The notes: a model not told the origin generated them from the letters alone. DNA of 64,000 bases from Theocolax elegans (GCA_026168455.1 CM047426.1:63812488-63876487); one strand, 5' to 3'. Positions 21,275 to 33,481 are shown, counted from the first letter of the stretch. Translations and numbers: made by a program.

Positions 21275-22831
21275 TTATCGTGAAGCGGCCTTTCTGGCGG
21301 TATCGAGCGCGCGCCTAAAGGTGGCACAGGCTCCGGACCCCGCCACCTGAGACACTCCCTCAGCATCCTTTGATGGGCAAAGAAAGCATTTGGGAGCGCT
21401 CTTGCAATTCTTAAGGTTGTGTCCAGGCTCCCCGCACTTGTAGCACGACGAGGACCTGTCCACTCCCTCACACTTCCTTTTCGTGTGGCCGAAGTCTAGG
21501 CACCGATAGCACCTCTCGACCAAGACTCGATCCCGAACGCGACAGCTTACGAAGCCGACGCAGAGATGCCGCATCGACTTCAGCTTGTCAGCGCTCTCGT
21601 GATCCAGCTTCACGATGGCTGTCTTCTGTTGACTGCGGTTTAGGCCCAAAAGCTTCACCTCTCGGCTCTCAGGCGGAGACGCGAGAACTTTATCTAGGGC
21701 CGCTACCATTTCGTCCCTCGTTGTGAGAGCGTCCAGGTCTCTGATCTCCAGGGTCACCCTTCGATCTCGGACTCGAACTTCTCCCATTCCTTGGGTAGCA
21801 GTACGCACTTTCTCCGCGAATACTGCCGCATCGGTTTTTTTGCCTAGCCGAAGCAGGACGTCCCCCCGCCCTGTGGGCCGCACACTTAGAACCTGCGCGC
21901 CACTGTCGTCCGGATTCACTTCCTTTCGGAGCTTCCCCAGAACTTCAGCAAACGTTCGGTTCCTCGCGATTGTGACCACCAGGGTGGATACCGGCGCCTT
22001 CTGGCGCTTTCTCCTGTCAAGAGGCGCCTGTCCCGACTTAACCGTCGGCTTCTTCTTTTCCACCACAGGCTTGGACTTGGATTGCTCCTTGTCCTTACCA
22101 GGTGGTGGCACCTCCTTGCGAGGTTTCTTCTTCTTACGGGTTTTAGAGGCCTCGGGTGGGCTTTGAGGGCCCTCCCTACTCCTCTTTTGAGCCTGTATCT
22201 TGGCTGTAGCCGCGATGACGGCTTTAGCAATGATGCCTCTTCTCTTAGGCCGCCGACGATTCTCGTGGCCAACTCGATAATCCTCGACTTGGCACTTGTA
22301 ATCATCGACTGCTAAAGACATCTTCTTCGTTTTCCCGTAGAGCTCTTGTACAAGAGCGTCTACTGTTTTCAACCCTGTTTTGACAACCATGGAAATGTTT
22401 GGCTGCTTTGCACAAGCTGCCAACATTGCCTGAAGTTCTTTTTTCAGATGGTCGTAAGTGGAGTCGATCTCCTCCTGCGCCTTCTCCACCTTCTCGTATT
22501 CCTTACGGAACACTTCTATCTCCTCTTGAGATTCTCTGCTATAGGCAGAGATGCCGCTGATGGCGCTACCAATGCTGGTAACGCTACCGCTTCGTAACCT
22601 GCTTGCAGAAGGAAGACTCAGCATCTGGGATAGCGGCTGCTGTTGGGGGTTTTCTTTCGAGGACCCCGCCTCTGACGTGATGTTAGAACTAAGCGGTTTG
22701 TGGCCTCCCCCAAAATCCATGAGGCCAGCGCCGGCCACCGGGGCTTTCACCCGATCGGAACCGACGACGGGATTCACTCCTAGTTTGGAGTTGCCCGCTT
22801 GGGGTAGTATGTTTTCATCTCGCTTGCTCAT
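21275..22831 (-). CDS. LINE ORF1, array unit 3
   Basis: 518 aa. It has Gln495 in the third knuckle and the same basic-region set as unit 1 (A228/T231/P244/K246/K278). Its Gag-domain block is distinct (I288, N291, A336, V337, Q347, V354), with a matching run of silent changes at about 21770-21970. This block is shared only with unit 5, which suggests conversion tracts rather than independent mutation. Confidence 0.9.
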   Translation of the reverse strand: MSKRDENILPQAGNSKLGVNPVVGSDRVKAPVAGAGLMDFGGGHKPLSSNITSEAGSSKENPQQQPLSQMLSLPSASRLRSGSVTSIGSAISGISAYSRESQEEIEVFRKEYEKVEKAQEEIDSTYDHLKKELQAMLAACAKQPNISMVVKTGLKTVDALVQELYGKTKKMSLAVDDYKCQVEDYRVGHENRRRPKRRGIIAKAVIAATAKIQAQKRSREGPQSPPEASKTRKKKKPRKEVPPPGKDKEQSKSKPVVEKKKPTVKSGQAPLDRRKRQKAPVSTLVVTIARNRTFAEVLGKLRKEVNPDDSGAQVLSVRPTGRGDVLLRLGKKTDAAVFAEKVRTATQGMGEVRVRDRRVTLEIRDLDALTTRDEMVAALDKVLASPPESREVKLLGLNRSQQKTAIVKLDHESADKLKSMRHLCVGFVSCRVRDRVLVERCYRCLDFGHTKRKCEGVDRSSSCYKCGEPGHNLKNCKSAPKCFLCPSKDAEGVSQVAGSGACATFRRALDTARKAASR

Positions 22832-22963
22832 ACTTCTGGTTGTACTGTTTGGTCCACGGAGATTATTTTATTTCACCTCTACCCTTCACGCTAGAGTGAC
22901 GAGCATTCCCCCATCCGCCACCCGGGGGACGCGCCGCATACGGGGACAGGACACCCCGCGCGG

Positions 22964-23082
<119 letters not shown>

Positions 23083-23298
23083 CGTGGGAAACTGGAGAAA
23101 TCTTACATAAGACGACGACGAGGGTCCGCACTCGTCGCCAGTGCCGGATTCTTACCGGCTAAAACTCCAAACCCAACGCTTTCACCTGCCCAGCCCGGAA
23201 CTGTTTTTCACATTACTTCAAGCTGGGAGGCGTGTCTTGTGACATGCGTCAATTCGGTCGGTCCTGTTTCTTCTTTCCTCCCTCGATGAGACTGCCAC

Positions 23299-24855
23299 TT
23301 ATCGTGAAGCGGCCTTTCTGGCGGTATCGAGCGCGCGCCTAAAGGTGGCACAGGCTCCGGACCCCGCCACGTGAGACACTCCCTCAGCATCCTTTGATGG
23401 ACAAAGAAAGCATTTGGGAGCGCTCTTGCAGTTCTTAAGGTTGTGTCCAGGCTCGCCGCACTTGTAGCACGACGAGGACCTGTCCACTCCCTTACAATTC
23501 CGTTTCGTGTGGCCGAAGTCTAGGCACCGATAGCACCTCTCGACCAAGACTCGATCCCGAACGCGACAGCTTACGAAGCCGACGCAGAGATGCCGCATCG
23601 ACTTCAGCTTGTCAGCGCTCTCGTGATCCAGCTTCACGATGGCTGTCTTCTGTTGACTGCGGTTTAGGCCCAAAAGCTTCACCTCTCGGCTCTCAGGCGG
23701 AGACGCGAGAACTTTATCTAGGGCCGCTACCATTTCGTCCCTCGTTGTGAGAGCGTCCAGGTCTCTGATCTCCAGGGTCACCCTTCGATCTCGGATCCTA
23801 ACTTCTCCCATCCCTTTAGTAGCCGTACGGACTTTCTCAGCGAATGCTGTTGCGTCCGTCTTCTTGCCCAGCCGGAGCAGGACATCTCCCCGCCCTGTTG
23901 GCCGTACGCTCAGAACCTGGGCGCCGCTGTCGTCCGGGTTGACTTCCTTTCGGAGCTTCCCCAAGACTTCAGCGAACGTACGGTCCCTCGCGACAGTTAC
24001 CACCAGGGTGGATACCGGCGCCATCTGGCGCTTTCTCCTATCAAGAGGCGCCTGTCCCGACTTAACCGTCGGCTTCTTCTTTTCCACCACAGGCTTGGAC
24101 TTGGATTGCTCCTTGTCCGTGCCACGTGGTGGTACCTCCTTCCGAGGCTTCTTCTTCTTGCGGCTCTTAGAGACCTCGGGGGGGCTTTGAGGGCCCTCCC
24201 TACTCCTCTTTTGAGCCTGTATCTTGGCTGTAGCCGCGATGACGGCTTTAGCAATGATGCCTCTTCTCTTAGGCCGCCGACGATTCTCGTGGCCAACTCG
24301 ATAATCCTCGACTTGGCATTTGTAATCATCGACTGCTAAAGACATCTTCTTCGTTTTCCCGTAGAGCTCTTGTACAAGAGCGTCTACTGTTTTCAACCCT
24401 GTTTTGACAACCATGGAAATGTTTGGCTGCTTTGCACAAGCTGCCAACATTGCCTGAAGTTCTTTTTTCAGATGGTCGTAAGTGGAGTCGATCTCCTCCT
24501 GCGCCTTCTCCACCTTCTCGTATTCCTTACGGAACACTTCTATCTCCTCTTGAGATTCTCTGCTATAGGCAGAGATGCCGCTGATGGCGCTACCAATGCT
24601 GGTAACGCTACCGCTTCGTAACCTGCTTGCAGAAGGAAGACTCAGCATCTGGGATAGCGGCTGCTGTTGGGGGTTTTCTTTCGAGGACCCCGCCTCTGAC
24701 GTGATGTTAGAACTAAGCGGTTTGTGGCCTCCCCCAAAATCCATGAGGCCAGCGCCGGCCACCGGGGCTTTCACCCGATCGGAACCGACGACGGGATTCA
24801 CTCCTAGTTTGGAGTTGCCCGCTTGGGGTAGTATGTTTTCATCTCGCTTGCTCAT
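23299..24855 (-). CDS. LINE ORF1, array unit 4 (intact third zinc knuckle)
   Basis: 518 aa, identical in translation to unit 2, including His495, RNCKGVD and the alternative 3' UTR. Units 1-2 and 3-4 therefore look like two copies of a dimer. Confidence 0.9.
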   Translation of the reverse strand: MSKRDENILPQAGNSKLGVNPVVGSDRVKAPVAGAGLMDFGGGHKPLSSNITSEAGSSKENPQQQPLSQMLSLPSASRLRSGSVTSIGSAISGISAYSRESQEEIEVFRKEYEKVEKAQEEIDSTYDHLKKELQAMLAACAKQPNISMVVKTGLKTVDALVQELYGKTKKMSLAVDDYKCQVEDYRVGHENRRRPKRRGIIAKAVIAATAKIQAQKRSREGPQSPPEVSKSRKKKKPRKEVPPRGTDKEQSKSKPVVEKKKPTVKSGQAPLDRRKRQMAPVSTLVVTVARDRTFAEVLGKLRKEVNPDDSGAQVLSVRPTGRGDVLLRLGKKTDATAFAEKVRTATKGMGEVRIRDRRVTLEIRDLDALTTRDEMVAALDKVLASPPESREVKLLGLNRSQQKTAIVKLDHESADKLKSMRHLCVGFVSCRVRDRVLVERCYRCLDFGHTKRNCKGVDRSSSCYKCGEPGHNLKNCKSAPKCFLCPSKDAEGVSHVAGSGACATFRRALDTARKAASR

Positions 24856-24987
24856 ACTTCTGGTTGTACTGTTTGGTCCACGGAGATTATTTTATTTCAC
24901 CTCTACCCTTCACGCTAGAGTGACGAGCATTCCCCCATCCGCCACCCGGGGGACGCGCCGCATACGGGGACAGGACACCCCGCGCGG

Positions 24988-25104
<117 letters not shown>

Positions 25105-25312
25105 CGTGGGAAACTGGAGAAATCTTACATAAGACGACGACGAGGGTCCGCACTCGTCGCCAGTGCCGGATTCTTACCGGCTAAAACTCCAAACCCAACG
25201 CTTTCACCTGCCCAGCTCGGAACTGTTTTTCACATTACTTCAAGCTGGGAGGCGTGTCTTGTGACATGCGTCATCCGTTCCTTATTCTATCCTCCCACGT
25301 TGAGACTGCCAC

Positions 25313-26869
25313 TTATCGTGAAGCGGCCTTTCTGGCGGTATCGAGCGCGCGCCTAAAGGTGGCACAGGCTCCGGACCCCGCCACCTGAGACACTCCCTCA
25401 GCATCCTTTGATGGGCAAAGAAAGCATTTGGGAGCGCTCTTGCAATTCTTAAGGTTGTGTCCAGGCTCCCCGCACTTGTAGCACGACGAGGACCTGTCCA
25501 CTCCCTCACACTTCCTTTTCGTGTGGCCGAAGTCTAGGCACCGATAGCACCTCTCGACCAAGACTCGATCCCGAACGCGACAGCTTACGAAGCCGACGCA
25601 GAGATGCCGCATCGACTTCAGCTTGTCAGCGCTCTCGTGATCCAGCTTCACGATGGCTGTCTTCTGTTGACTGCGGTTTAGGCCCAAAAGCTTCACCTCT
25701 CGGCTCTCAGGCGGAGACGCGAGAACTTTATCTAGGGCCGCTACCATTTCGTCCCTCGTTGTGAGAGCGTCCAGGTCTCTGATCTCCAGGGTCACCCTTC
25801 GATCTCGGACTCGAACTTCTCCCATTCCTTGGGTAGCAGTACGCACTTTCTCCGCGAATACTGCCGCATCGGTTTTTTTGCCTAGCCGAAGCAGGACGTC
25901 CCCCCGCCCTGTGGGCCGCACACTTAGAACCTGCGCGCCACTGTCGTCCGGATTCACTTCCTTTCGGAGCTTCCCCAGAACTTCAGCAAACGTTCGGTTC
26001 CTCGCGATTGTGACCACCAGGGTGGATACCGGCGCCATCTGGCGCTTTCTCCTATCAAGAGGCGCCTGTCCCGACTTAACCGTCGGCTTCTTCTTTTCCA
26101 CCACAGGCTTGGACTTGGATTGCTCCTTGTCCGTGCCACGTGGTGGTACCTCCTTCCGAGGCTTCTTCTTCTTGCGGCTCTTAGAGACCTCGGGGGGGCT
26201 TTGAGGGCCCTCCCTACTCCTCTTTTGAGCCTGTATCTTGGCTGTAGCCGCGATGACGGCTTTAGCAATGATGCCTCTTCTCTTAGGCCGCCGACGATTC
26301 TCGTGGCCAACTCGATAATCCTCGACTTGGCATTTGTAATCATCGACTGCTAAAGACATCTTCTTCGTTTTCCCGTAGAGCTCTTGTACAAGAGCGTCTA
26401 CTGTTTTCAACCCTGTTTTGACAACCATGGAAATGTTTGGCTGCTTTGCACAAGCTGCCAACATTGCCTGAAGTTCTTTTTTCAGATGGTCGTAAGTGGA
26501 GTCGATCTCCTCCTGCGCCTTCTCCACCTTCTCGTATTCCTTACGGAACACTTCTATCTCCTCTTGAGATTCTCTGCTATAGGCAGAGATGCCGCTGATG
26601 GCGCTACCAATGCTGGTATCGCTACCGCTTCGTAACCTGCTTGCAGAAGGAAGACTCAGCATCTGGGATAGCGGCTGCTGTTGGGGGTTTTCTTTCGAGG
26701 ACCCCGCCTCTGACGTGATGTTAGAACTAAGCGGTTTGTGGCCTCCCCCAAAATCCATGAGGCCAGCGCCGGCCACCGGGGCTTTCACCCGATCGGAACC
26801 GACGACGGGATTCACTCCTAGTTTGGAGTTGCCCGCTTGGGGTAGTATGTTTTCATCTCGCTTGCTCAT
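25313..26869 (-). CDS. LINE ORF1, array unit 5 (mosaic)
   Basis: 518 aa. It combines the Gag-domain block of unit 3 (I288/N291/A336/V337/Q347/V354) with the basic-region set of units 2 and 4 (V228/S231/R244/T246/M278). A private V84D change gives SGSDTS. Gln495 is in the third knuckle. The switch between sets falls between residues 278 and 288. Confidence 0.9.
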   Translation of the reverse strand: MSKRDENILPQAGNSKLGVNPVVGSDRVKAPVAGAGLMDFGGGHKPLSSNITSEAGSSKENPQQQPLSQMLSLPSASRLRSGSDTSIGSAISGISAYSRESQEEIEVFRKEYEKVEKAQEEIDSTYDHLKKELQAMLAACAKQPNISMVVKTGLKTVDALVQELYGKTKKMSLAVDDYKCQVEDYRVGHENRRRPKRRGIIAKAVIAATAKIQAQKRSREGPQSPPEVSKSRKKKKPRKEVPPRGTDKEQSKSKPVVEKKKPTVKSGQAPLDRRKRQMAPVSTLVVTIARNRTFAEVLGKLRKEVNPDDSGAQVLSVRPTGRGDVLLRLGKKTDAAVFAEKVRTATQGMGEVRVRDRRVTLEIRDLDALTTRDEMVAALDKVLASPPESREVKLLGLNRSQQKTAIVKLDHESADKLKSMRHLCVGFVSCRVRDRVLVERCYRCLDFGHTKRKCEGVDRSSSCYKCGEPGHNLKNCKSAPKCFLCPSKDAEGVSQVAGSGACATFRRALDTARKAASR

Positions 26870-27001
26870 ACTTCTGGTTGTACTGTTTGGTCCACGGAGA
26901 TTATTTTATTTCACCTCTACCCTTCACGCTAGAGTGACGAGCATTCCCCCATCCGCCACCCGGGGGACGCGCCGCATACGGGGACAGGACACCCCGCGCG
27001 G

Positions 27002-27152
<151 letters not shown>

Positions 27153-27360
27153 CGTGGGAAACTGGAGAAATCTTACATAAGACGACGACGAGGGTCCGCA
27201 CTCGTCGCCAGTGCCGGATTCTTACCGGCTAAAACTCCAAACCCAACGCTTTCACCTGCCCAGCTCGGAACTGTTTTTCACATTACTTCAAGCTGGGAGG
27301 CGTGTCTTGTGACATGCGTCATCCGTTCCTTATTCTATCCTCCCACGTTGAGACTGCCAC

Positions 27361-28917
27361 TTATCGTGAAGCGGCCTTTCTGGCGGTATCGAGCGCGCGC
27401 CTAAAGGTGGCACAGGCTCCGGACCCCGCCACCTGAGACACTCCCTCAGCATCCTTTGATGGGCAAAGAAAGCATTTGGGAGCGCTCTTGCAATTCTTAA
27501 GGTTGTGTCCAGGCTCCCCGCACTTGTAGCACGACGAGGACCTGTCCACTCCCTCACACTTCCTTTTCGTGTGGCCGAAGTCTAGGCACCGATAGCACCT
27601 CTCGACCAAGACTCGATCCCGAACGCGACAGCTTACGAAGCCGACGCAGAGATGCCGCATCGACTTCAGCTTGTCAGCGCTCTCGTGATCCAGCTTCACG
27701 ATGGCTGTCTTCTGTTGACTGCGGTTTAGGCCCAAAAGCTTCACCTCTCGGCTCTCAGGCGGAGACGCGAGAACTTTATCTAGGGCCGCTACCATTTCGT
27801 CCCTCGTTGTGAGAGCGTCCAGGTCTCTGATCTCCAGGGTCACCCTTCGATCTCGGATCCTAACTTCTCCCATCCCTTTAGTAGCCGTACGGACTTTCTC
27901 AGCGAATGCTGTTGCGTCCGTCTTCTTGCCCAGCCGGAGCAGGACATCTCCCCGCCCTGTTGGCCGTACGCTCAGAACCTGGGCGCCGCTGTCGTCCGGG
28001 TTGACTTCCTTTCGGAGCTTCCCCAAGACTTCAGCGAACGTACGGTCCCTCGCGACAGTTACCACCAGGGTGGATACCGGCGCCATCTGGCGCTTTCTCC
28101 TATCAAGAGGCGCCTGTCCCGACTTAACCGTCGGCTTCTTCTTTTCCACCACAGGCTTGGACTTGGATTGCTCCTTGTCCGTGCCACGTGGTGGTACCTC
28201 CTTCCGAGGCTTCTTCTTCTTGCGGCTCTTAGAGACCTCGGGGGGGCTTTGAGGGCCCTCCCTACTCCTCTTTTGAGCCTGTATCTTGGCTGTAGCCGCG
28301 ATGACGGCTTTAGCAATGATGCCTCTTCTCTTAGGCCGCCGACGATTCTCGTGGCCAACTCGATAATCCTCGACTTGGCATTTGTAATCATCGACTGCTA
28401 AAGACATCTTCTTCGTTTTCCCGTAGAGCTCTTGTACAAGAGCGTCTACTGTTTTCAACCCTGTTTTGACAACCATGGAAATGTTTGGCTGCTTTGCACA
28501 AGCTGCCAACATTGCCTGAAGTTCTTTTTTCAGATGGTCGTAAGTGGAGTCGATCTCCTCCTGCGCCTTCTCCACCTTCTCGTATTCCTTACGGAACACT
28601 TCTATCTCCTCTTGAGATTCTCTGCTATAGGCAGAGATGCCGCTGATGGCGCTACCAATGCTGGTAACGCTACCGCTTCGTAACCTGCTTGCAGAAGGAA
28701 GACTCAGCATCTGGGATAGCGGCTGCTGTTGGGGGTTTTCTTTCGAGGACCCCGCCTCTGACGTGATGTTAGAACTAAGCGGTTTGTGGCCTCCCCCAAA
28801 ATCCATGAGGCCAGCGCCGGCCACCGGGGCTTTCACCCGATCGGAACCGACGACGGGATTCACTCCTAGTTTGGAGTTGCCCGCTTGGGGTAGTATGTTT
28901 TCATCTCGCTTGCTCAT
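27361..28917 (-). CDS. LINE ORF1, array unit 6 (mosaic)
   Basis: 518 aa. The N-terminal and basic regions match units 2 and 4, and the Gag domain has the V288/D291/T336 set. The zinc-knuckle end and 3' UTR match unit 1 (RKCEGVD, Gln495). Confidence 0.9.
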   Translation of the reverse strand: MSKRDENILPQAGNSKLGVNPVVGSDRVKAPVAGAGLMDFGGGHKPLSSNITSEAGSSKENPQQQPLSQMLSLPSASRLRSGSVTSIGSAISGISAYSRESQEEIEVFRKEYEKVEKAQEEIDSTYDHLKKELQAMLAACAKQPNISMVVKTGLKTVDALVQELYGKTKKMSLAVDDYKCQVEDYRVGHENRRRPKRRGIIAKAVIAATAKIQAQKRSREGPQSPPEVSKSRKKKKPRKEVPPRGTDKEQSKSKPVVEKKKPTVKSGQAPLDRRKRQMAPVSTLVVTVARDRTFAEVLGKLRKEVNPDDSGAQVLSVRPTGRGDVLLRLGKKTDATAFAEKVRTATKGMGEVRIRDRRVTLEIRDLDALTTRDEMVAALDKVLASPPESREVKLLGLNRSQQKTAIVKLDHESADKLKSMRHLCVGFVSCRVRDRVLVERCYRCLDFGHTKRKCEGVDRSSSCYKCGEPGHNLKNCKSAPKCFLCPSKDAEGVSQVAGSGACATFRRALDTARKAASR

Positions 28918-29049
28918 ACTTCTGGTTGTACTGTTTGGTCCACGGAGATTATTTTATTTCACCTCTACCCTTCACGCTAGAGTGACGAGCATTCCCCCAT
29001 CCGCCACCCGGGGGACGCGCCGCATACGGGGACAGGACACCCCGCGCGG

Positions 29050-29172
<123 letters not shown>

Positions 29173-29380
29173 CGTGGGAAACTGGAGAAATCTTACATAA
29201 GACGACGACGAGGGTCCGCACTCGTCGCCAGTGCCGGATTCTTACCGGCTAAAACTCCAAACCCAACGCTTTCACCTGCCCAGCTCGGAACTGTTTTTCA
29301 CATTACTTCAAGCTGGGAGGCGTGTCTTGTGACATGCGTCATCCGTTCCTTATTCTATCCTCCCACGTTGAGACTGCCAC

Positions 29381-30935
29381 TTATCGTGAAGCGGCCTTTC
29401 TGGCGGTATCGAGCGCGCGCCTAAAGGTGGCACAGGCTCCGGACCCCGCCACCTGAGACACTCCCTCAGCATCCTTTGATGGGCAAAGAAAGCATTTGGG
29501 AGCGCTCTTGCAATTCTTAAGGTTGTGTCCAGGCTCCCCGCACTTGTAGCACGACGAGGACCTGTCCACTCCCTCACACTTCCTTTTCGTGTGGCCGAAG
29601 TCTAGGCACCGATAGCACCTCTCGACCAAGACTCGATCCCGAACGCGACAGCTTACGAAGCCGACGCAGAGATGCCGCATCGACTTCAGCTTGTCAGCGC
29701 TCTCGTGATCCAGCTTCACGATGGCTGTCTTCTGTTGACTGCGGTTTAGGCCCAAAAGCTTCACCTCTCGGCTCTCAGGCGGAGACGCGAGAACTTTATC
29801 TAGGGCCGCTACCATTTCGTCCCTCGTTGTGAGAGCGTCCAGGTCTCTGATCTCCAGGGTCACCCTTCGATCTCGGATCCTAACTTCTCCCATCCCTTTA
29901 GTAGCCGTACGGACTTTCTCAGCGAATGCTGTTGCGTCCGTCTTCTTGCCCAGCCGGAGCAGGACATCTCCCCGCCCTGTTGGCCGTACGCTCAGAACCT
30001 GGGCGCCGCTGTCGTCCGGGTTGACTTCCTTTCGGAGCTTCCCCAAGACTTCAGCACGTACGGTCCCTCGCGACAGTTACCACCAGGGTGGATACCGGCG
30101 CCATCTGGCGCTTTCTCCTATCAAGAGGCGCCTGTCCCGACTTAACCGTCGGCTTCTTCTTTTCCACCACAGGCTTGGACTTGGATTGCTCCTTGTCCGT
30201 GCCACGTGGTGGTACCTCCTTCCGAGGCTTCTTCTTCTTGCGGCTCTTAGAGACCTCGGGGGGGCTTTGAGGGCCCTCCCTACTCCTCTTTTGAGCCTGT
30301 ATCTTGGCTGTAGCCGCGATGACGGCTTTAGCAATGATGCCTCTTCTCTTAGGCCGCCGACGATTCTCGTGGCCAACTCGATAATCCTCGACTTGGCATT
30401 TGTAATCATCGACTGCTAAAGACATCTTCTTCGTTTTCCCGTAGAGCTCTTGTACAAGAGCGTCTACTGTTTTCAACCCTGTTTTGACAACCATGGAAAT
30501 GTTTGGCTGCTTTGCACAAGCTGCCAACATTGCCTGAAGTTCTTTTTTCAGATGGTCGTAAGTGGAGTCGATCTCCTCCTGCGCCTTCTCCACCTTCTCG
30601 TATTCCTTACGGAACACTTCTATCTCCTCTTGAGATTCTCTGCTATAGGCAGAGATGCCGCTGATGGCGCTACCAATGCTGGTAACGCTACCGCTTCGTA
30701 ACCTGCTTGCAGAAGGAAGACTCAGCATCTGGGATAGCGGCTGCTGTTGGGGGTTTTCTTTCGAGGACCCCGCCTCTGACGTGATGTTAGAACTAAGCGG
30801 TTTGTGGCCTCCCCCAAAATCCATGAGGCCAGCGCCGGCCACCGGGGCTTTCACCCGATCGGAACCGACGACGGGATTCACTCCTAGTTTGGAGTTGCCC
30901 GCTTGGGGTAGTATGTTTTCATCTCGCTTGCTCAT
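29381..30935 (-). pseudogene. LINE ORF1, array unit 7, frameshifted
   Basis: The sequence is almost identical to unit 6, but two bases are missing at about 30056 (ttcagcacgta instead of ttcagcgaacgta on the plus strand). This breaks the frame near residue 295. The N-terminal frame (30935-30051) ends after 294 codons, just as the Gag domain begins. The rest (30046-29381) could only be read from an internal Met. It is the only unit of the eight with a broken ORF. Confidence 0.9.
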
Positions 30936-31067
30936 ACTTCTGGTTGTACTGTTTGGTCCACGGAGATTATTTTATTTCACCTCTACCCTTCACGCTAGAG
31001 TGACGAGCATTCCCCCATCCGCCACCCGGGGGACGCGCCGCATACGGGGACAGGACACCCCGCGCGG

Positions 31068-31306
<239 letters not shown>

Positions 31307-31514
31307 CGTGGGAAACTGGAGAAATCTTACATAAGACGACGACGAGGGTCCGCACTCGTCGCCAGTGCCGGATTCTTACCGGCTAAAACTCCAAACCCAA
31401 CGCTTTCACCTGCCCAGCTCGGAACTGTTTTTCACATTACTTCAAGCTGGGAGGCGTGTCTTGTGACATGCGTCATCCGTTCCTTATTCTATCCTCCCAC
31501 GTTGAGACTGCCAC

Positions 31515-33074
31515 TTATCGTGAAGCGGCCTTTCTGGCGGTATCGAGCGCGCGCCTAAAGGTGGCACAGGCTCCGGACCCCGCCACCTGAGACACTCCCT
31601 CAGCATCCTTTGATGGGCAAAGAAAGCATTTGGGAGCGCTCTTGCAATTCTTAAGGTTGTGTCCAGGCTCCCCGCACTTGTAGCACGACGAGGACCTGTC
31701 CACTCCCTCACACTTCCTTTTCGTGTGGCCGAAGTCTAGGCACCGATAGCACCTCTCGACCAAGACTCGATCCCGAACGCGACAGCTTACGAAGCCGACG
31801 CAGAGATGCCGCATCGACTTCAGCTTGTCAGCGCTCTCGTGATCCAGCTTCACGATGGCTGTCTTCTGTTGACTGCGGTTTAGGCCCAAAAGCTTCACCT
31901 CTCGGCTCTCAGGCGGAGACGCGAGAACTTTATCTAGGGCCGCTACCATTTCGTCCCTCGTTGTGAGAGCGTCCAGGTCTCTGATCTCCAGGGTCACCCT
32001 TCGATCTCGGATCCTAACTTCTCCCATCCCTTTAGTAGCCGTACGGACTTTCTCAGCGAATGCTGTTGCGTCCGTCTTCTTGCCCAGCCGGAGCAGGACA
32101 TCTCCCCGCCCTGTTGGCCGTACGCTCAGAACCTGGGCGCCGCTGTCGTCCGGGTTGACTTCCTTTCGGAGCTTCCCCAAGACTTCAGCGAACGTACGGT
32201 CCCTCGCGACAGTTACCACCAGGGTGGATACCGGCGCCATCTGGCGCTTTCTCCTATCAAGAGGCGCCTGTCCCGACTTAACCGTCGGCTTCTTCTTTTC
32301 CACCACAGGCTTGGACTTGGATTGCTCCTTGTCCGTGCCACGTGGTGGTACCTCCTTCCGAGGCTTCTTCTTCTTGCGGCTCTTAGAGACCTCGGGGGGG
32401 CTTTGAGGGCCCTCCCTACTCCTCTTTTGAGCCTGCATTCTAGCTGTAGCCGTAAAGACGGCTTTAGCTATAATGCCTCTTCTCTTAGGCCGCCGACGAT
32501 TCTCGTGACCAACTCGATAATCCTCGACTTGGCACTTGTAATCGTCGACTTCCGAAAACATCTTTTTGGTTTTCCCGTAGAACTCTTGTACAAGAGTGTC
32601 TACGGTCTTCAGCCCTGTCTTGACGACCATGGAGATGTTAGGCTGCTTTGCACAAGCGGCCAACATAGCCTGGAGTTCGCTCTTTAGATGGTCGTAAGTG
32701 GAGTCGATGTCCTCCTGCGCCTTCTCTACCTTCTCGTATTCCTTGCGGAATATTTCGATCTCCTCTTGAGATTCCTTACTATAGGCAGAGATGCCACTGA
32801 TGGCACTACCAAGGCTGGTAACGCTGCCGCTTCTTAACCTGTTTGCGGATGCAACACTCAACATCTGTAACGACGGCTGCTGTTGGGGGTTTTCTTTCGA
32901 GGGCCCCACCTCTGACGTGTTCGTAGAACGAAGCGCTTGGTGGCCTCCCCCAAAATCCGTGAGGCCAGCGCCGGCCACCGGGGCTTTCACCCGATCGGAA
33001 CCGACGGCGGGATTGACTCCTAGTTTGGAGCTGCCCGCTTGGGGTAATAGGTATTCCATTCGCTTGCTCATCAT
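31515..33074 (-). CDS. LINE ORF1, array unit 8 (chimeric, divergent N-terminal half)
   Basis: 519 aa, starting MMSKRMEYLLPQAGSSK. Residues up to about 211, and the adjacent 5' UTR, differ from the other units at many positions (for example SEVDDYK for SLAVDDYK, KAVFTATARM for KAVIAATAKI). From about residue 215 onward the protein matches unit 6. The switch is abrupt at about 32434. Gln495 is present. It is the 5'-most unit of the array on the coding strand, next to the R1-like fragment. Confidence 0.9.
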   Translation of the reverse strand: MMSKRMEYLLPQAGSSKLGVNPAVGSDRVKAPVAGAGLTDFGGGHQALRSTNTSEVGPSKENPQQQPSLQMLSVASANRLRSGSVTSLGSAISGISAYSKESQEEIEIFRKEYEKVEKAQEDIDSTYDHLKSELQAMLAACAKQPNISMVVKTGLKTVDTLVQEFYGKTKKMFSEVDDYKCQVEDYRVGHENRRRPKRRGIIAKAVFTATARMQAQKRSREGPQSPPEVSKSRKKKKPRKEVPPRGTDKEQSKSKPVVEKKKPTVKSGQAPLDRRKRQMAPVSTLVVTVARDRTFAEVLGKLRKEVNPDDSGAQVLSVRPTGRGDVLLRLGKKTDATAFAEKVRTATKGMGEVRIRDRRVTLEIRDLDALTTRDEMVAALDKVLASPPESREVKLLGLNRSQQKTAIVKLDHESADKLKSMRHLCVGFVSCRVRDRVLVERCYRCLDFGHTKRKCEGVDRSSSCYKCGEPGHNLKNCKSAPKCFLCPSKDAEGVSQVAGSGACATFRRALDTARKAASR

Positions 33075-33203
33075 CCTTCTTCAACTGTTTGGTCCACGGA
33101 GGCTATTTTGTTTCACCTCTACCCTTCACGCAAGCGTGACGAGCATTCCCCCATCCGCCACCCGGGGGACGCGCCGCATACGGGGACAGGACACCCCGCG
33201 CGG

Positions 33204-33260
<57 letters not shown>

Positions 33261-33274
33261 TATTATTATTATTT
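33204..33274. repeat. (ATT)n microsatellite between unit 8 and the R1-like fragment
   Basis: About 70 bp of ATT triplets with one slip (ATTTATTATT). It ends at GGAGTCTGTGG, the 3' end of the neighbouring element on the minus strand. Confidence 0.9.
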
Positions 33275-33481
33275 GGAGTCTGTGGTAATGACATTTTACG
33301 CACAACCGGCAAACTATCCACTCCCTCGCAAGAACAGAGACTCCACCGAGCGTGGGACTCAGTAGGAGCAAACTACTAATACCCACTAAACCCACATATC
33401 TCTGTTCGCACCGATACCAGCCCGGAACTGTTATTCACATTGCTTCAGACTGGGCGGCTGTCCAAACACACATTCATTCTT

